A DNA stretch of 64,000 nt from Coprobacter fastidiosus (GCF_030296935.1 NZ_AP028032.1:1178001-1242000); one strand, 5' to 3'. Numbered from the stretch's first letter, positions 36,631-45,309 are shown. Program-made: numbers and translations. Notes: generated from the sequence alone by a model not told the origin.

Positions 36631-37806
36631 ATGAAATATAATTTCGACACAATAATAGACAGAAATAACACTGATGCTATAAAACAAGAAGCATTGCTTA
36701 CCCGATGGGGAAGAAATGATCTTATTCCGCTTTGGGTAGCCGATATGGACTTAGCGACACCTCCATTTATCATGGAAGTATTACAAAAACGGTGTCAACA
36801 CCCTATTTTAGGCTATACGAGCAAGCCCGATTCTTATTATTCGGCAATTATCAATTGGCTGAAAAAACGATATAATTGGAGTATAGAACGCAAATCGATC
36901 TCTTATACTCCGGGTATCGTCCCCGGACTTGCTTTCGCAATAAAATGTTTTACTTCACCGAAAGATAAAATATTGGTAATGCCTCCTGTTTATCACCCGT
37001 TCTTTTTAGTTACGGAAAATGAAAACCGTAAGGTCGTATTTTGTCCGTTAATCTTAAAAGACGGACAATACCAAATCGATTTCGAACAATTTGAAAAACA
37101 GATAAAAGGCTGTAAAGTCTTTATTCTTTGTAACCCACACAATCCTGGCGGACGAGTGTGGAATATGGAAGAACTGAAACGGATTGCTTCTATTTGTGCC
37201 CAAAACAATGTATTAGTTTTTTCTGATGAAATTCATGCCGATCTCACTTTCCCGCCATATCAACATATACCTTTTGCTACAGTATCAAAAGAAGCCGCAG
37301 ATAATTCGCTGGTTTTCATGTCACCCAGTAAAGCATTCAATATGGCAGGACTCGCCAGTTCATTCTGCATAATAAAAAACGAATTCCTTCGAGAAAAATT
37401 CAAAAAATTCACAGAAGGAAGCGATCTTACCGAAGGACATGTATTTGCATTCAGGAGCGTAGAAGCTGCCTATACTTACGGAGAAGAATGGTTATCGCAA
37501 GTATTGGAATACCTTCAAGAGAATGTAATTTATACCGAACAGTACCTAAAAGAAAAAATGCCCCGTATAAAAGCAATAATTCCACAAGCCTCTTTTTTAA
37601 TTTTTTTAGATTGCAGAGAGCTTTGCTTGTCACAAAAAGATCTGGTCGATTTTTTTGTCGACAAAGCCCATCTTGCCCTAAATGACGGAAGCATGTTCGG
37701 AAAAGAAGGAGAAGGTTTTATGCGTATGAATATCGCATGTCCACGAGCTATTCTCAACCGTGCTTTAAATCAACTTGAAAAGGCTTATCACGAAAAATTC
37801 GAATAA
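36631..37806 (+). CDS. PatB/MalY-type aminotransferase-fold C-S lyase
   Basis: A 391-residue fold-type I PLP enzyme of the MalY/PatB group: RWGRNDLIPLWVADMDLATPPFI near 25-47, NPHNPGGRVW near 169, SDEIHADLTF near 197 and the PLP-lysine region MSPSKAFNMAGLASSF near 230. Members cleave cystathionine or cysteine conjugates (beta-lyase), giving a sulfur theme shared with cysK 0.8 kb away. Ordinary aminotransferase activity cannot be excluded. The response-regulator gene begins 25 bp downstream. Confidence 0.85.
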   Translation: MKYNFDTIIDRNNTDAIKQEALLTRWGRNDLIPLWVADMDLATPPFIMEVLQKRCQHPILGYTSKPDSYYSAIINWLKKRYNWSIERKSISYTPGIVPGLAFAIKCFTSPKDKILVMPPVYHPFFLVTENENRKVVFCPLILKDGQYQIDFEQFEKQIKGCKVFILCNPHNPGGRVWNMEELKRIASICAQNNVLVFSDEIHADLTFPPYQHIPFATVSKEAADNSLVFMSPSKAFNMAGLASSFCIIKNEFLREKFKKFTEGSDLTEGHVFAFRSVEAAYTYGEEWLSQVLEYLQENVIYTEQYLKEKMPRIKAIIPQASFLIFLDCRELCLSQKDLVDFFVDKAHLALNDGSMFGKEGEGFMRMNIACPRAILNRALNQLEKAYHEKFE

Positions 37807-37831
37807 ACCGAATGCTCATTATTAAATCTGC

Positions 37832-38482
37832 ATGTCTCAAAAATATTATATACTTGCCGATAACCAGGCTATTACACGAGCCGGATTAAATTTCATAATA
37901 CGGGAATTACATCTTTCCGAACGTATTATACATATATATTCAAAACAGGAACTGCCCGATTTACTTAAAAAAAATTCTCAAGCTATAATCATCTTAGATT
38001 ATACACTTTTCGATTTTTCAAGAATCGAGGAGTTGATAAACTTACACGAACGATTTCCCTCTGTCCGATGGATCTTATTCTCGGAAGAACTTACTACCGA
38101 ATTTATCCGCAACATTTATTCTGACAAGGCATTCAGCGTCTTATTCAAAAATTCCTCATTTCAAGAAATTTCTGATGCCTTAAAATATACGATTTCCGAT
38201 AAACAATATTTGTGTGCCCAATCAAAAAATCAACTGCAAAATAATACAGAACAAGGAATCATCGGACAATCTTTACTAACTACTACGGAAATAGAAATAC
38301 TAAAACTGGTGGCACAAGGAAAATCCGTTAAAGAAATCGCGGCAATCCGCATATCAAGCGTACATACCATTATTACTCACAAAAAAAATATATTCCGAAA
38401 ACTGAACGTTAACAATATACATGAAGCAACCCGGTATGCCTTTCGTGCCGGAATAATCGACATGGCAGAATACTGCATATAA
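37832..38482 (+). CDS. LuxR/NarL-type response regulator (receiver intact)
   Basis: A 216-residue protein. The receiver (about 1-120) starts YYILADNQAITRAG, has the phospho-acceptor Asp in QAIIILDYTLFD near 51, the Ser switch in RWILFSEE and the conserved Lys in FSVLFKNSS. The C-terminal LuxR helix-turn-helix is LTTTEIEILKLVAQGKSVKEIAAIRISSVHTIITHKKNIFRKL (about 148-190). No histidine kinase is adjacent. It is paralogous to the regulator at 39.8-40.4 kb, especially in the recognition helix (HTIITHKKNIFRKL versus HTVITHRRNIVRKL), so the two might bind related sites. Confidence 0.9.
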   Translation: MSQKYYILADNQAITRAGLNFIIRELHLSERIIHIYSKQELPDLLKKNSQAIIILDYTLFDFSRIEELINLHERFPSVRWILFSEELTTEFIRNIYSDKAFSVLFKNSSFQEISDALKYTISDKQYLCAQSKNQLQNNTEQGIIGQSLLTTTEIEILKLVAQGKSVKEIAAIRISSVHTIITHKKNIFRKLNVNNIHEATRYAFRAGIIDMAEYCI

Positions 38483-38487
38483 AAAAT

Positions 38488-38510
38488 AAGGCTGTCATAA
38501 AGACAGCCTT
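38488..38510. terminator. Hairpin between the LuxR gene and cysK
   Basis: AAGGCTGTC / GACAGCCTT around a 5-nt loop. The T-run is on the minus side (TTATTTTTT), so it fits cysK termination better, though it also closes the LuxR gene. A fragment resembling the right end of the dispersed repeat (CTCAAATCAGACCCG) follows at about 38541-38570. Confidence 0.65.
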
Positions 38511-38579
38511 AGAATCATTTTAAGTTTCTCAATAAAAAATTCTCAAATCAGACCCGTGCAGGCCTCTGTTATTTACCTT

Positions 38580-39542
38580 TTAATCCAAAGGATATTCTTC
38601 AAAAGCATAAAGGACTGTGGACAAATAACGTTCACCGGTATCAGGAAGTAATGCAACGATAGTTTTCCCGGCATTCTCCGGAAGCTTCGCCAATTCAGAT
38701 GCAGCATAAACTGCTGCTCCGGAAGATATTCCGACTAAAAGTCCTTCTTTTTTTGCCAATTCTCTACTGGTACGTATAGCATCGTCATTCTGTACTGGAA
38801 TAATCTGATCAACAACTTCCCCTTTATAAGTTCGGGGAATAAACCCAGCTCCTATACCCTGTATTTTATGAGGTCCGGGTTCTCCTCCAGATAAGACAGG
38901 AGAATCCGCAGGCTCTACTGCAACAATTTTTATCGCAGGATTATGCTTCTTCAATGTTTCTCCGACACCGCTTATTGTTCCTCCAGTACCTACTCCAGCC
39001 ACGAATATATCGATTTTACCATCAGTATCCCTCCAAATTTCTTCTCCAGTAGTTCTTCGATGAACAGCCGGATTAGCAGGATTCTCAAATTGTTGCAGAA
39101 TAATCGATCCGGGAATTTCATTCTTTAAAGATTCGGCTTTGGCAATAGCCCCCTTCATTCCTTCTGCTCCGGGAGTCAGTACAAGTTGAGCCCCCAATGC
39201 CTTGAGCAAATTTCTACGTTCAATACTCATAGTATCGGGCATTGTGAGAATTAGGTTATATCCTTTAGAAGAAGATACAAAAGCCAATCCGACTCCGGTA
39301 TTTCCACTGGTCGGTTCTATAATCGTAGCACCCGGTTTTAAGACTCCACGTGTCTCTGCATCCTCAATCATTGCCAAAGCAATTCGATCTTTCACACTAC
39401 CTGCAGGATTAAAATATTCCAGCTTACCTACTACTCTCGCCCGCAAATTCTTGCTTGCATTAAAATTAGAAAACTCCAATAATGGTGTATTCCCGACCAA
39501 TTCGGTCAAACTTTTAGCTATTCTTGCCATATCATTCTCCAT
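38580..39542 (-). CDS. cysK: Cysteine synthase A (O-acetylserine sulfhydrylase)
   Basis: A 320-residue PLP enzyme making cysteine from O-acetylserine and sulfide. Visible: [11 protein letters not shown] near 14, the PLP lysine in [11 protein letters not shown] near 50, [13 protein letters not shown] near 77, the phosphate loop [15 protein letters not shown] near 183 and [12 protein letters not shown] near 273. Full length. The start is either the ATG at 39542 or the one at 39530. Its promoter carries a NarL-like site at exactly the spacing seen for the RIC and porin operons, suggesting control by the adjacent LuxR-type regulator. Confidence 0.96.
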   Translation of the reverse strand: MENDMARIAKSLTELVGNTPLLEFSNFNASKNLRARVVGKLEYFNPAGSVKDRIALAMIEDAETRGVLKPGATIIEPTSGNTGVGLAFVSSSKGYNLILTMPDTMSIERRNLLKALGAQLVLTPGAEGMKGAIAKAESLKNEIPGSIILQQFENPANPAVHRRTTGEEIWRDTDGKIDIFVAGVGTGGTISGVGETLKKHNPAIKIVAVEPADSPVLSGGEPGPHKIQGIGAGFIPRTYKGEVVDQIIPVQNDDAIRTSRELAKKEGLLVGISSGAAVYAASELAKLPENAGKTIVALLPDTGERYLSTVLYAFEEYPLD

Positions 39543-39566
39543 TTAACAATTATCATATCATATTCG

Positions 39567-39575
39567 GCAAAGGTA
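39567..39575 (-). promoter_or_regulatory. -7 element of cysK
   Basis: TACCTTTGC on the minus strand, an exact TAnnTTTGY match and the same nine bases as the porin operon -7 element. No -33 TTTG is present; the regulator site takes its place. The leader would be about 20 nt. Confidence 0.7.
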
Positions 39576-39598
39576 GGTTTTAAGAAAAACTCATCCTA

Positions 39599-39614
39599 TA
39601 CCACATTTATGGTA
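39599..39614. promoter_or_regulatory. NarL-like 7-2-7 site at the cysK promoter
   Basis: TACCACA-TT-TATGGTA, an inverted heptamer pair with a 2-bp TT spacer. Its centre (39606.5) is 38.5 bp from the G of the -7 TTTG (39568). The two sites at 41187 and 41276 have the same spacer and the same distance. The match to the enterobacterial NarL consensus is weaker here than at the other two, but TACC...GGTA symmetry is good. Confidence 0.6.
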
Positions 39615-39821
39615 TTTTATCTCTCATTCATAAAATACTGAATAAGAAGAGGTTTAGTCACAATAAAATCAACGATATGTCTCAGTTCTAAAAAAACAAT
39701 TTTTCAATAAGATAACCCTCTCAGGTCTTTTTTACGTTTTCAATCGACAGATAATAGTCCACTACTCTTCCTCAAAAAATAGAAACATCTCCTAATTAAA
39801 CGGATTTTCATGGAAAATTGT

Positions 39822-40433
39822 TTATTTCTTCACATCATCAAGCTCAACCAACTTATTTACTATGGCATAAATCGTCAGTCCGGCAGGAGAATGTATCTGC
39901 AATTTACGTACAATATTACGACGATGAGTAATAACGGTATGGATAGACAAACACAATTTCGATGCAATTTCTTTGTTAGTCATTCCCTTAACAACACAAA
40001 CCACGATCTCTTTCTCCCGATAACTGAGTGACTCAGATTCTTCTTCAATATCTTCATTTCCAGAATCTCTCTGTAATAATTGAAGAATCTTCCCGGTTAT
40101 CGTATCCATATCATCGAATATAGAAATAACCCCATCATATTTATTCAAAAGAGTCGTATCCAACAAAGCACCTTGTAACGCAATACATTTAATATGGGAT
40201 GTACGAGGATTTTCTCTAAATCGATTCAAATCGAAATATCCGTCAAACACGGGATTGACAATAAGTATATCCGGCGTATGCATTCGTATGAACTCTTGTA
40301 AAGCATCTGTACTCAACACCTCCATCGGCTGTATCTTCAAATTCGGAACACGTTTAAGTACCGCAGTCATACCATTCCGGATAATCACAGAATTTTCAGC
40401 AATAACAATTCTTATCGCTTCATTACTTTTCAT
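39822..40433 (-). CDS. LuxR/NarL-type regulator with a degenerate receiver
   Basis: About 203 residues from the ATG at 40433, which follows a Shine-Dalgarno-like GAGGAAA inside the end of the upstream RIC gene; an earlier in-frame ATG is at 40454. The receiver-like domain (AIRIVIAENSVIIRNG) has lost the phospho-acceptor Asp (PDILIVNPVFDG, Asn instead) and the conserved Lys (GVISIFDD). It is therefore unlikely to be controlled by phosphorylation. The LuxR helix-turn-helix is LSYREKEIVVCVVKGMTNKEIASKLCLSIHTVITHRRNIVRKL. Overlap with RIC means coupled translation. It is the best candidate for the three local 7-2-7 sites. Confidence 0.9.
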   Translation of the reverse strand: MKSNEAIRIVIAENSVIIRNGMTAVLKRVPNLKIQPMEVLSTDALQEFIRMHTPDILIVNPVFDGYFDLNRFRENPRTSHIKCIALQGALLDTTLLNKYDGVISIFDDMDTITGKILQLLQRDSGNEDIEEESESLSYREKEIVVCVVKGMTNKEIASKLCLSIHTVITHRRNIVRKLQIHSPAGLTIYAIVNKLVELDDVKK

Positions 40434-41124
40434 TTTCCTCGAATTTTTTTTCAAGTTGGGCTACAGCCGGAACAAACAACAAATCTTCCAAATTACAATG
40501 TGATGCCAAATCTTGTTCACAAGAATAAATATCGAACAAGACGGAGTTCAAACTATTATTACTTCTTTCTGCCGGATAATATTTAATAATTATATTTTTC
40601 AGTTCGGTAAGTTTCGTCTGTATCTGATTATGCTTTCGGGCAAATACCAATATATTATAATCAGAATTCTTCTTCCCCTCTAATAAAGACGAAACATATC
40701 CGAAAACCATATTGTCTTCATATTCCATATGCCGGCGTACTTCGTTAACATATTCATCATAAAATTTCAAAATCAGAATAGCTACACCATCTTGAGAACA
40801 ATCTATCGCTTCAATCAATTTACGACGAATCGCCGGCAGACAAAAATCAAGAAAATAAGAATGAGAATTTTTCAAATACTCCATTAATGCTTGGATAGAA
40901 AGATCTGCTCCTCCGACAACAAATTGTCCGGTATCCATAAAATTAACGACTGCCAAAAACGTTTTATAATCCACGTTACAAGCATCGCAAACCTCTTTTA
41001 CATTTTTATCCCCGAACCCTAACGGCAAACCGAAACGGCTCATCACCATCAATAGAGTATAGTTTTCACAAATAAGATCGCTCATCTTATCTGTCGCTTT
41101 ATATTTAGGAATGTTGTCACTCAT
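40423..41124 (-). CDS. RIC/YtfE-type hemerythrin-domain di-iron protein
   Basis: A 233-residue protein. An N-terminal all-helical segment (KATDKMSDLICENYTLLMVMSRFGLPLGFGDKNVKEVC) resembles the ScdA/RIC N-terminal domain. A hemerythrin-like bundle follows with metal-ligand candidates KNSHSYFLDF near 86, RRHMEYEDNM near 130, FARKHNQIQ near 160 and ASHCNLEDLLFVP near 210. RIC proteins are di-iron factors that repair Fe-S clusters damaged by nitric oxide or oxidants. Operon with the LuxR-type regulator, whose start overlaps its stop. Its promoter has a 7-2-7 site at the shared spacing. Confidence 0.88.
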   Translation of the reverse strand: MSDNIPKYKATDKMSDLICENYTLLMVMSRFGLPLGFGDKNVKEVCDACNVDYKTFLAVVNFMDTGQFVVGGADLSIQALMEYLKNSHSYFLDFCLPAIRRKLIEAIDCSQDGVAILILKFYDEYVNEVRRHMEYEDNMVFGYVSSLLEGKKNSDYNILVFARKHNQIQTKLTELKNIIIKYYPAERSNNSLNSVLFDIYSCEQDLASHCNLEDLLFVPAVAQLEKKFEENEK

Positions 41125-41154
41125 ATTCTCTCTTTTATATGTTTAAGCACAGGC

Positions 41155-41163
41155 GCAAAATAA
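41155..41163 (-). promoter_or_regulatory. -7 element of the RIC-LuxR operon
   Basis: TTATTTTGC on the minus strand, one base off TAnnTTTGY, 31 bp before the RIC ATG. No -33 TTTG is present. A 7-2-7 site is centred 38.5 bp upstream of its G (41156). Confidence 0.55.
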
Positions 41164-41186
41164 CAGATTATTAGCTAAAAATACAA

Positions 41187-41202
41187 TCCCCATTTATAGG
41201 TA
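41187..41202. promoter_or_regulatory. NarL-like 7-2-7 site at the RIC promoter
   Basis: TCCCCAT-TT-ATAGGTA fits the enterobacterial NarL/NarP pattern TACYYMT-N2-AKRRGTA at 13 of 14 positions. Its centre, 41194.5, lies 38.5 bp from the G of the RIC -7 element. Confidence 0.65.
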
Positions 41203-41275
41203 TTTCAACAAAGCTTTTTCAGTATAAATAATGACAGACAAGAATCCCGATTTATAATGAGAATAAACAAAACAA

Positions 41276-41291
41276 TACTTATTTTTAGGTA
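41276..41291. promoter_or_regulatory. NarL-like 7-2-7 site at the porin/imelysin promoter
   Basis: TACTTAT-TT-TTAGGTA fits TACYYMT-N2-AKRRGTA at 13 of 14 positions. Its centre, 41283.5, lies 38.5 bp from the G of the -7 TTTG (41322). It is also embedded in a wider dyad, ACAATAC...GTATTGT (41272-41295). The motif TTTWTAGGTATT(G)TCAACA is shared directly with the RIC site 89 bp away. Confidence 0.65.
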
Positions 41292-41314
41292 TTGTCAACA
41301 CTTTACAGCACTTA

Positions 41315-41323
41315 TACCTTTGC
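41315..41323 (+). promoter_or_regulatory. -7 element of the porin-imelysin-dihaem operon
   Basis: TACCTTTGC matches TAnnTTTGY exactly and is identical to the cysK -7 element. It lies inside the longest reading frame of the porin gene, so the true start is the ATG at 41346. Confidence 0.75.
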
Positions 41324-41345
41324 CCCTGTAAAAACGTCAAAAAAA

Positions 41346-42635
41346 ATGAAAAGATTTACTACTTTAACATTCCTTATTCTACTTTTATGTCAGGGAATAC
41401 AAGCCCGAAATTTTCAAAATAACGATACTACAAAAGTAAAAAATCACGAAGAATATAAAAAATTCAGAGTCGGTAGTTACGGAGAAATGCTTTTCCAACA
41501 TATGGACTATGGCCCATATCGTTTTGGAAACGGCGGAGCTGGCTCTCCGAGTGATAAACGATCTTCTATATCGCTTCCCCGTTTTGTATTAGCTTTCGAT
41601 TACAAATTTACTCCATCTATCATTTTATCTGCTGAAATAGAATTCGAATACGGAGGTACGGGTGCAAGTATAGAACATGAATACACCGAAGGAGGCGAAT
41701 ACGAAGCTGAAATAGAAAAAGGTGGAGAAGTTGCATTGGAACAATTCCACATTACTAAAATATTTCATCCGGCATTTGCCGTACGAGCAGGACACATGAT
41801 CGTACCTATAGGATTGACAAATGCACATCACGAACCGATATTCTTTTTCGGTGCTACACGACCGGAAGGCGAAACACAGATAATCCCGTCTACTTGGCAT
41901 GAAACCGGGATCGCCATTTTGGGAAAGGCCGGAGATTTCGACTATCAAGCAATGGTCATCAGCGGATTAGATCCCAACGGATTCGATGCTGCTAATTGGA
42001 TTAAAAACGGAAAACAGAACAAATTCGAAATACCGAATATGACCAATCCGGCATATGTAGCACGGGTAGATTATTCGGGCGTTAAAAATACGAGATTCGG
42101 TATATCGGCATATTATACCCCAAGCACCGCCAAAAACTCGACTAAACCAAGCCGAATGGAAGGGATAAAAGGTGCAATCACAATTTTGTCTGCCGATGCG
42201 CAATATTACAGCCGTGATATTATTGCACGAGCAAACGTTATATACGGAAATCTGACCGAAAGCGACCTTATTTACAAAGAAAATTTAAGAAATCCCACAG
42301 CACTGGGATATTCAGAGACCCCTGTTGCAAAAGATGTTTTGACATACGGTGCAGAGGTAGGATACAACATCGGTGCATTTTTTAACCACAAATTCAATTT
42401 ATTTCCATTTGTACGTTACGAATATTATAATTCGATGCACAAAACAGCAAACAATATTTCTGCCGATCCTCGTTATAAAGTGGATCTTATTACTGCAGGC
42501 TTAAACTATTATATACTCCCCAATCTCGTTGCCAAAGCAGACTATACACGCAGATGGATCGGAGGAGGACGTTTCAATAATGAAAGTACTATATCATTAG
42601 GATTAGCTTATATCGGTTGGTTCTTTTCTAAATAA
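41346..42635 (+). CDS. Outer-membrane porin-like protein, first gene of the iron-type cluster
   Basis: About 429 residues with a signal peptide (MKRFTTLTFLILLLCQGIQA). The body is porin-like: YKKFRVGSYGEMLFQHMDYG, LPRFVLAFDYKFTPSIILSAEIEFEYGG, FAVRAGHMIVPIGLTNAHHEP, ending in LGLAYIGWFFSK. It resembles the phosphate-selective O/P-type porins of Bacteroidota; real substrate unknown. A promoter and a 7-2-7 site precede it. It leads the run porin, imelysin, dihaem oxidoreductase, porin, cytochrome (gaps 32, 22, 29 and 11 bp). Confidence 0.8.
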   Translation: MKRFTTLTFLILLLCQGIQARNFQNNDTTKVKNHEEYKKFRVGSYGEMLFQHMDYGPYRFGNGGAGSPSDKRSSISLPRFVLAFDYKFTPSIILSAEIEFEYGGTGASIEHEYTEGGEYEAEIEKGGEVALEQFHITKIFHPAFAVRAGHMIVPIGLTNAHHEPIFFFGATRPEGETQIIPSTWHETGIAILGKAGDFDYQAMVISGLDPNGFDAANWIKNGKQNKFEIPNMTNPAYVARVDYSGVKNTRFGISAYYTPSTAKNSTKPSRMEGIKGAITILSADAQYYSRDIIARANVIYGNLTESDLIYKENLRNPTALGYSETPVAKDVLTYGAEVGYNIGAFFNHKFNLFPFVRYEYYNSMHKTANNISADPRYKVDLITAGLNYYILPNLVAKADYTRRWIGGGRFNNESTISLGLAYIGWFFSK

Positions 42636-42667
42636 CAAAATAAATTAATAAATAATCTACAAAACGT

Positions 42668-43813
42668 ATGAAAAAGAAAAATTGGTTAGTAATGAGCTTA
42701 TTCATAAGCTCTATGGCATTTGCCGTATCATCATGTAGCGATGATAATAACAATGATAACACAGTGGATGATTCGGCTATGGATCCGGTTAAAACCGCCC
42801 TTATCAATGATTATATCGATCTTACCGTACTGCCTACTTACGATGACATGAAAGCTAAAGTATGGGATCTGATGGACGCCGTAACCGTTATGTTCGAAAG
42901 CGAAACAGCAACACAAGATCAGCTCAATGCTGTTTGTGCGGCATGGAGAAATGCCCGTGAACCGTGGGAATTGAGCGAGGGATTTCTATATGGTCCGGCA
43001 GCTAATTACAGCATAGACCCATCTTTAGACTCATGGCCTCTCGACCAAGTAAATATAGAGGCGTTGTTAAATAGTAGCCAAAACATAGCGGAACAAACTT
43101 TCGCACAAGATAATTCAGGGTTTCATACACTTGAATATCTTATTTTCTTAAACGGAAATCCCCGAGATATTTCATCCATTTCTTCCCGCCAAAAAGAGTA
43201 CATCTATTATGTAACAAAAAAATTATTGGATGATACCGTACGTCTTTGGGCAGAATGGCACGGTGAAAAAGCAATAAGCGATCAACGCGATGCAGAGTTG
43301 ATTGAAAATGATGAAATCACAATTGCCGGAGGAGAAGACGGATTTGCCGAATTACTGAGAAATCCGAACATGTATCAAAAATATAAAACTCAAAATCAAG
43401 TACTTGAAGAAATAATCGATAACGGATTGTGTAACATAGCGAATGAGGTAGGAACACAAAAAATCGGAAATCCTTATCGCGAACAAGATGTATATGCCGT
43501 AGAATCATGGTATAGTTTCAATTCTTTGGACGATTATGAAAATAACATAATCAGTATTGAGAATTCTTATTTGGGAGGACCGGCGGCAACCCGGAAATCA
43601 GAAACCAGCATGTCAGCTTACGTAGCATCAAAAAATAGTGACTTGGATGCGGAAATAACCAAAGCGATTTCTGATGCAAGAAAAGCGATTCGGGACATTC
43701 CTGCACCCTTCCGGGATCAAGTCACAAAAGGAAAAGTTGCAACAATAGATACAGCAATGGATAAATTAGCCGAATTGAATAAATCACTTGAAAAAATTAA
43801 AAGTGTCCTTTAA
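42668..43813 (+). CDS. Imelysin-family (ICMP/IrpA-like) lipoprotein
   Basis: A 381-residue lipoprotein with lipobox AVSSC (Cys23), followed by an acidic Asp/Asn linker. The imelysin domain starts near 40 (LINDYIDLTVLPTYDDMKAKVWDL). It has NAVCAAWRNAREPWELSEGFLYGPA near 83-103 and the diagnostic GxHxxE motif in NSGFHTLEYL near 157. Imelysin proteins (IrpA, ICMP, EfeO relatives) are linked to iron acquisition and probably bind iron. It lies between a porin and a dihaem oxidoreductase gene, a set known from other bacteria. Confidence 0.9.
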   Translation: MKKKNWLVMSLFISSMAFAVSSCSDDNNNDNTVDDSAMDPVKTALINDYIDLTVLPTYDDMKAKVWDLMDAVTVMFESETATQDQLNAVCAAWRNAREPWELSEGFLYGPAANYSIDPSLDSWPLDQVNIEALLNSSQNIAEQTFAQDNSGFHTLEYLIFLNGNPRDISSISSRQKEYIYYVTKKLLDDTVRLWAEWHGEKAISDQRDAELIENDEITIAGGEDGFAELLRNPNMYQKYKTQNQVLEEIIDNGLCNIANEVGTQKIGNPYREQDVYAVESWYSFNSLDDYENNIISIENSYLGGPAATRKSETSMSAYVASKNSDLDAEITKAISDARKAIRDIPAPFRDQVTKGKVATIDTAMDKLAELNKSLEKIKSVL

Positions 43814-43835
43814 AAATATTTTTTGAATTCTTAAA

Positions 43836-45280
43836 ATGACAAAATACAGATTTTTTAAAAATTTGTTCTCGTTTCCCCTTGTACTCAGCATTGCCCGGAC
43901 CATTGTCCCGGCAATGCTTCTCTATAGTTGTAGCGAAGCTCTCGATGACACGGTAATACTGAAGCCGAACGGAACTGTAGCCAGTTATAAAGAACTATCC
44001 GCCGGAACTTCTACAATATTCTCATCCTCCAGCCGTGCATACGACACCGAAGCTAACTGGGTAACAGGCGATCTGGAAACAATGTTCACCAATGGAGATA
44101 TGTTATATGATGACCCCAGGGTTAGCGGGAACGATCCTTCTACAGGAGGATTAGGACCAGTATATGGAGGCTATTCTTGCGGAAGCTGCCATAATAATGC
44201 AGGAAGAACCTCATCAACTTTGTTTACTCATGGAGGTTCGGGAAACGGCTTTTCCTCCATATTAATCTACATAACACGTAAAGACGGCGGTTATTTTCGC
44301 CAATACGGGCGCGTACTGCATGATCAAAGCATTGTGGGTAGCCAAGCTGAAGGAAAACTTTCTGTAACATATACAACAGAAAAGTTCAAATTTCCGGACG
44401 GAGAAGAATATGAACTACAAACACCGCATTATCGAGTTACCGAATGGTATGCCGATAGTATTCGTCCCGAAGACCTATATATAAGTCCTCGTATTCCGTT
44501 GCGTCATGTAGGGATGGGACAAATGATGGCACTCAGCCAAACGGAACTCATAAAAATTGCAGCTCAAAGCAATTATCCGGAATACGGAATCAGCGGAAAA
44601 CTAAATTATGTAACGGAAAAAGGGGTACGGAAAATCGGAGTATCCGGAAATAAAGCCAACCATTTGGACTTGACGGTAGAACTCGGTTTTTCTTCGGATC
44701 TGGGTGTCACAAACGACCGTTATCCTGAAGAAGTTTGCGAAGGCCAAAGCCAATCGCCTCACGGATTACAGGGGATACAAATAAGTACGAAAGATATGGA
44801 ATATGTCGATTTCTATCTGCACGCTTTAGGTGTACCTGCCCGAAGATATGTCAATAACGCCGAAGTAAAAAAAGGTGAAGAAAACTTCTATAAAGCGAAA
44901 TGCGATTTGTGCCATATGCCCACTTTACACACCCGTGCAGATGCGCCTTTATTACTTAACGGTACTCGACTGCCTTGGCTTTGCAATCAGGTTATACACC
45001 CATATTCAGATTATCTTCTACACGATATGGGCCCGAATTAGACGACCACCTTTCGGCAGGTCTGGCAACCGGAGCTGAATGGCGGACAACGCCATTATGG
45101 GGTATAGGCTTGCAAGAGGTGGTTAACGGACATACAGAATTCTTACATGACGGACGTGCACGCAACTTAAAAGAGGCGATCATGTGGCACGGAGGTGAAG
45201 GTGCCGTGTCGCGCGAACTGTTCAAAAGGATGAGCAAGGAAGACCGGGACGCACTGATTCTTTTTATCGAAAGTTTATAA
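43836..45280 (+). CDS. Dihaem oxidoreductase (DUF1111/DHOR family), frame-disrupted
   Basis: Two overlapping frames together encode one ~481-residue protein. Frame 1 (43836-45041) starts with a lipoprotein signal (LLYSC, Cys32), has haem-binding CGSCH near 115 and CDLCH near 356, and stops at TAG 45039-45041. The conserved C-terminus (LDDHLSAGLATGAEWRTTPLWGIGL ... FLHDGRARNLKEAI) continues in the -1 frame to 45280. The junction is the heptamer G-GGC-CCG at 45029-45035, a canonical X-XXY-YYZ -1 slippery site. A slip gives HDMGPELDDHL without loss. So either recoding, a real 1-base deletion, or a sequence error. Members are c-type dihaem proteins beside imelysin genes. Confidence 0.88.
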
Positions 45281-45309
45281 AACATTCATTTTATTACGAT
45301 CTACAAATT

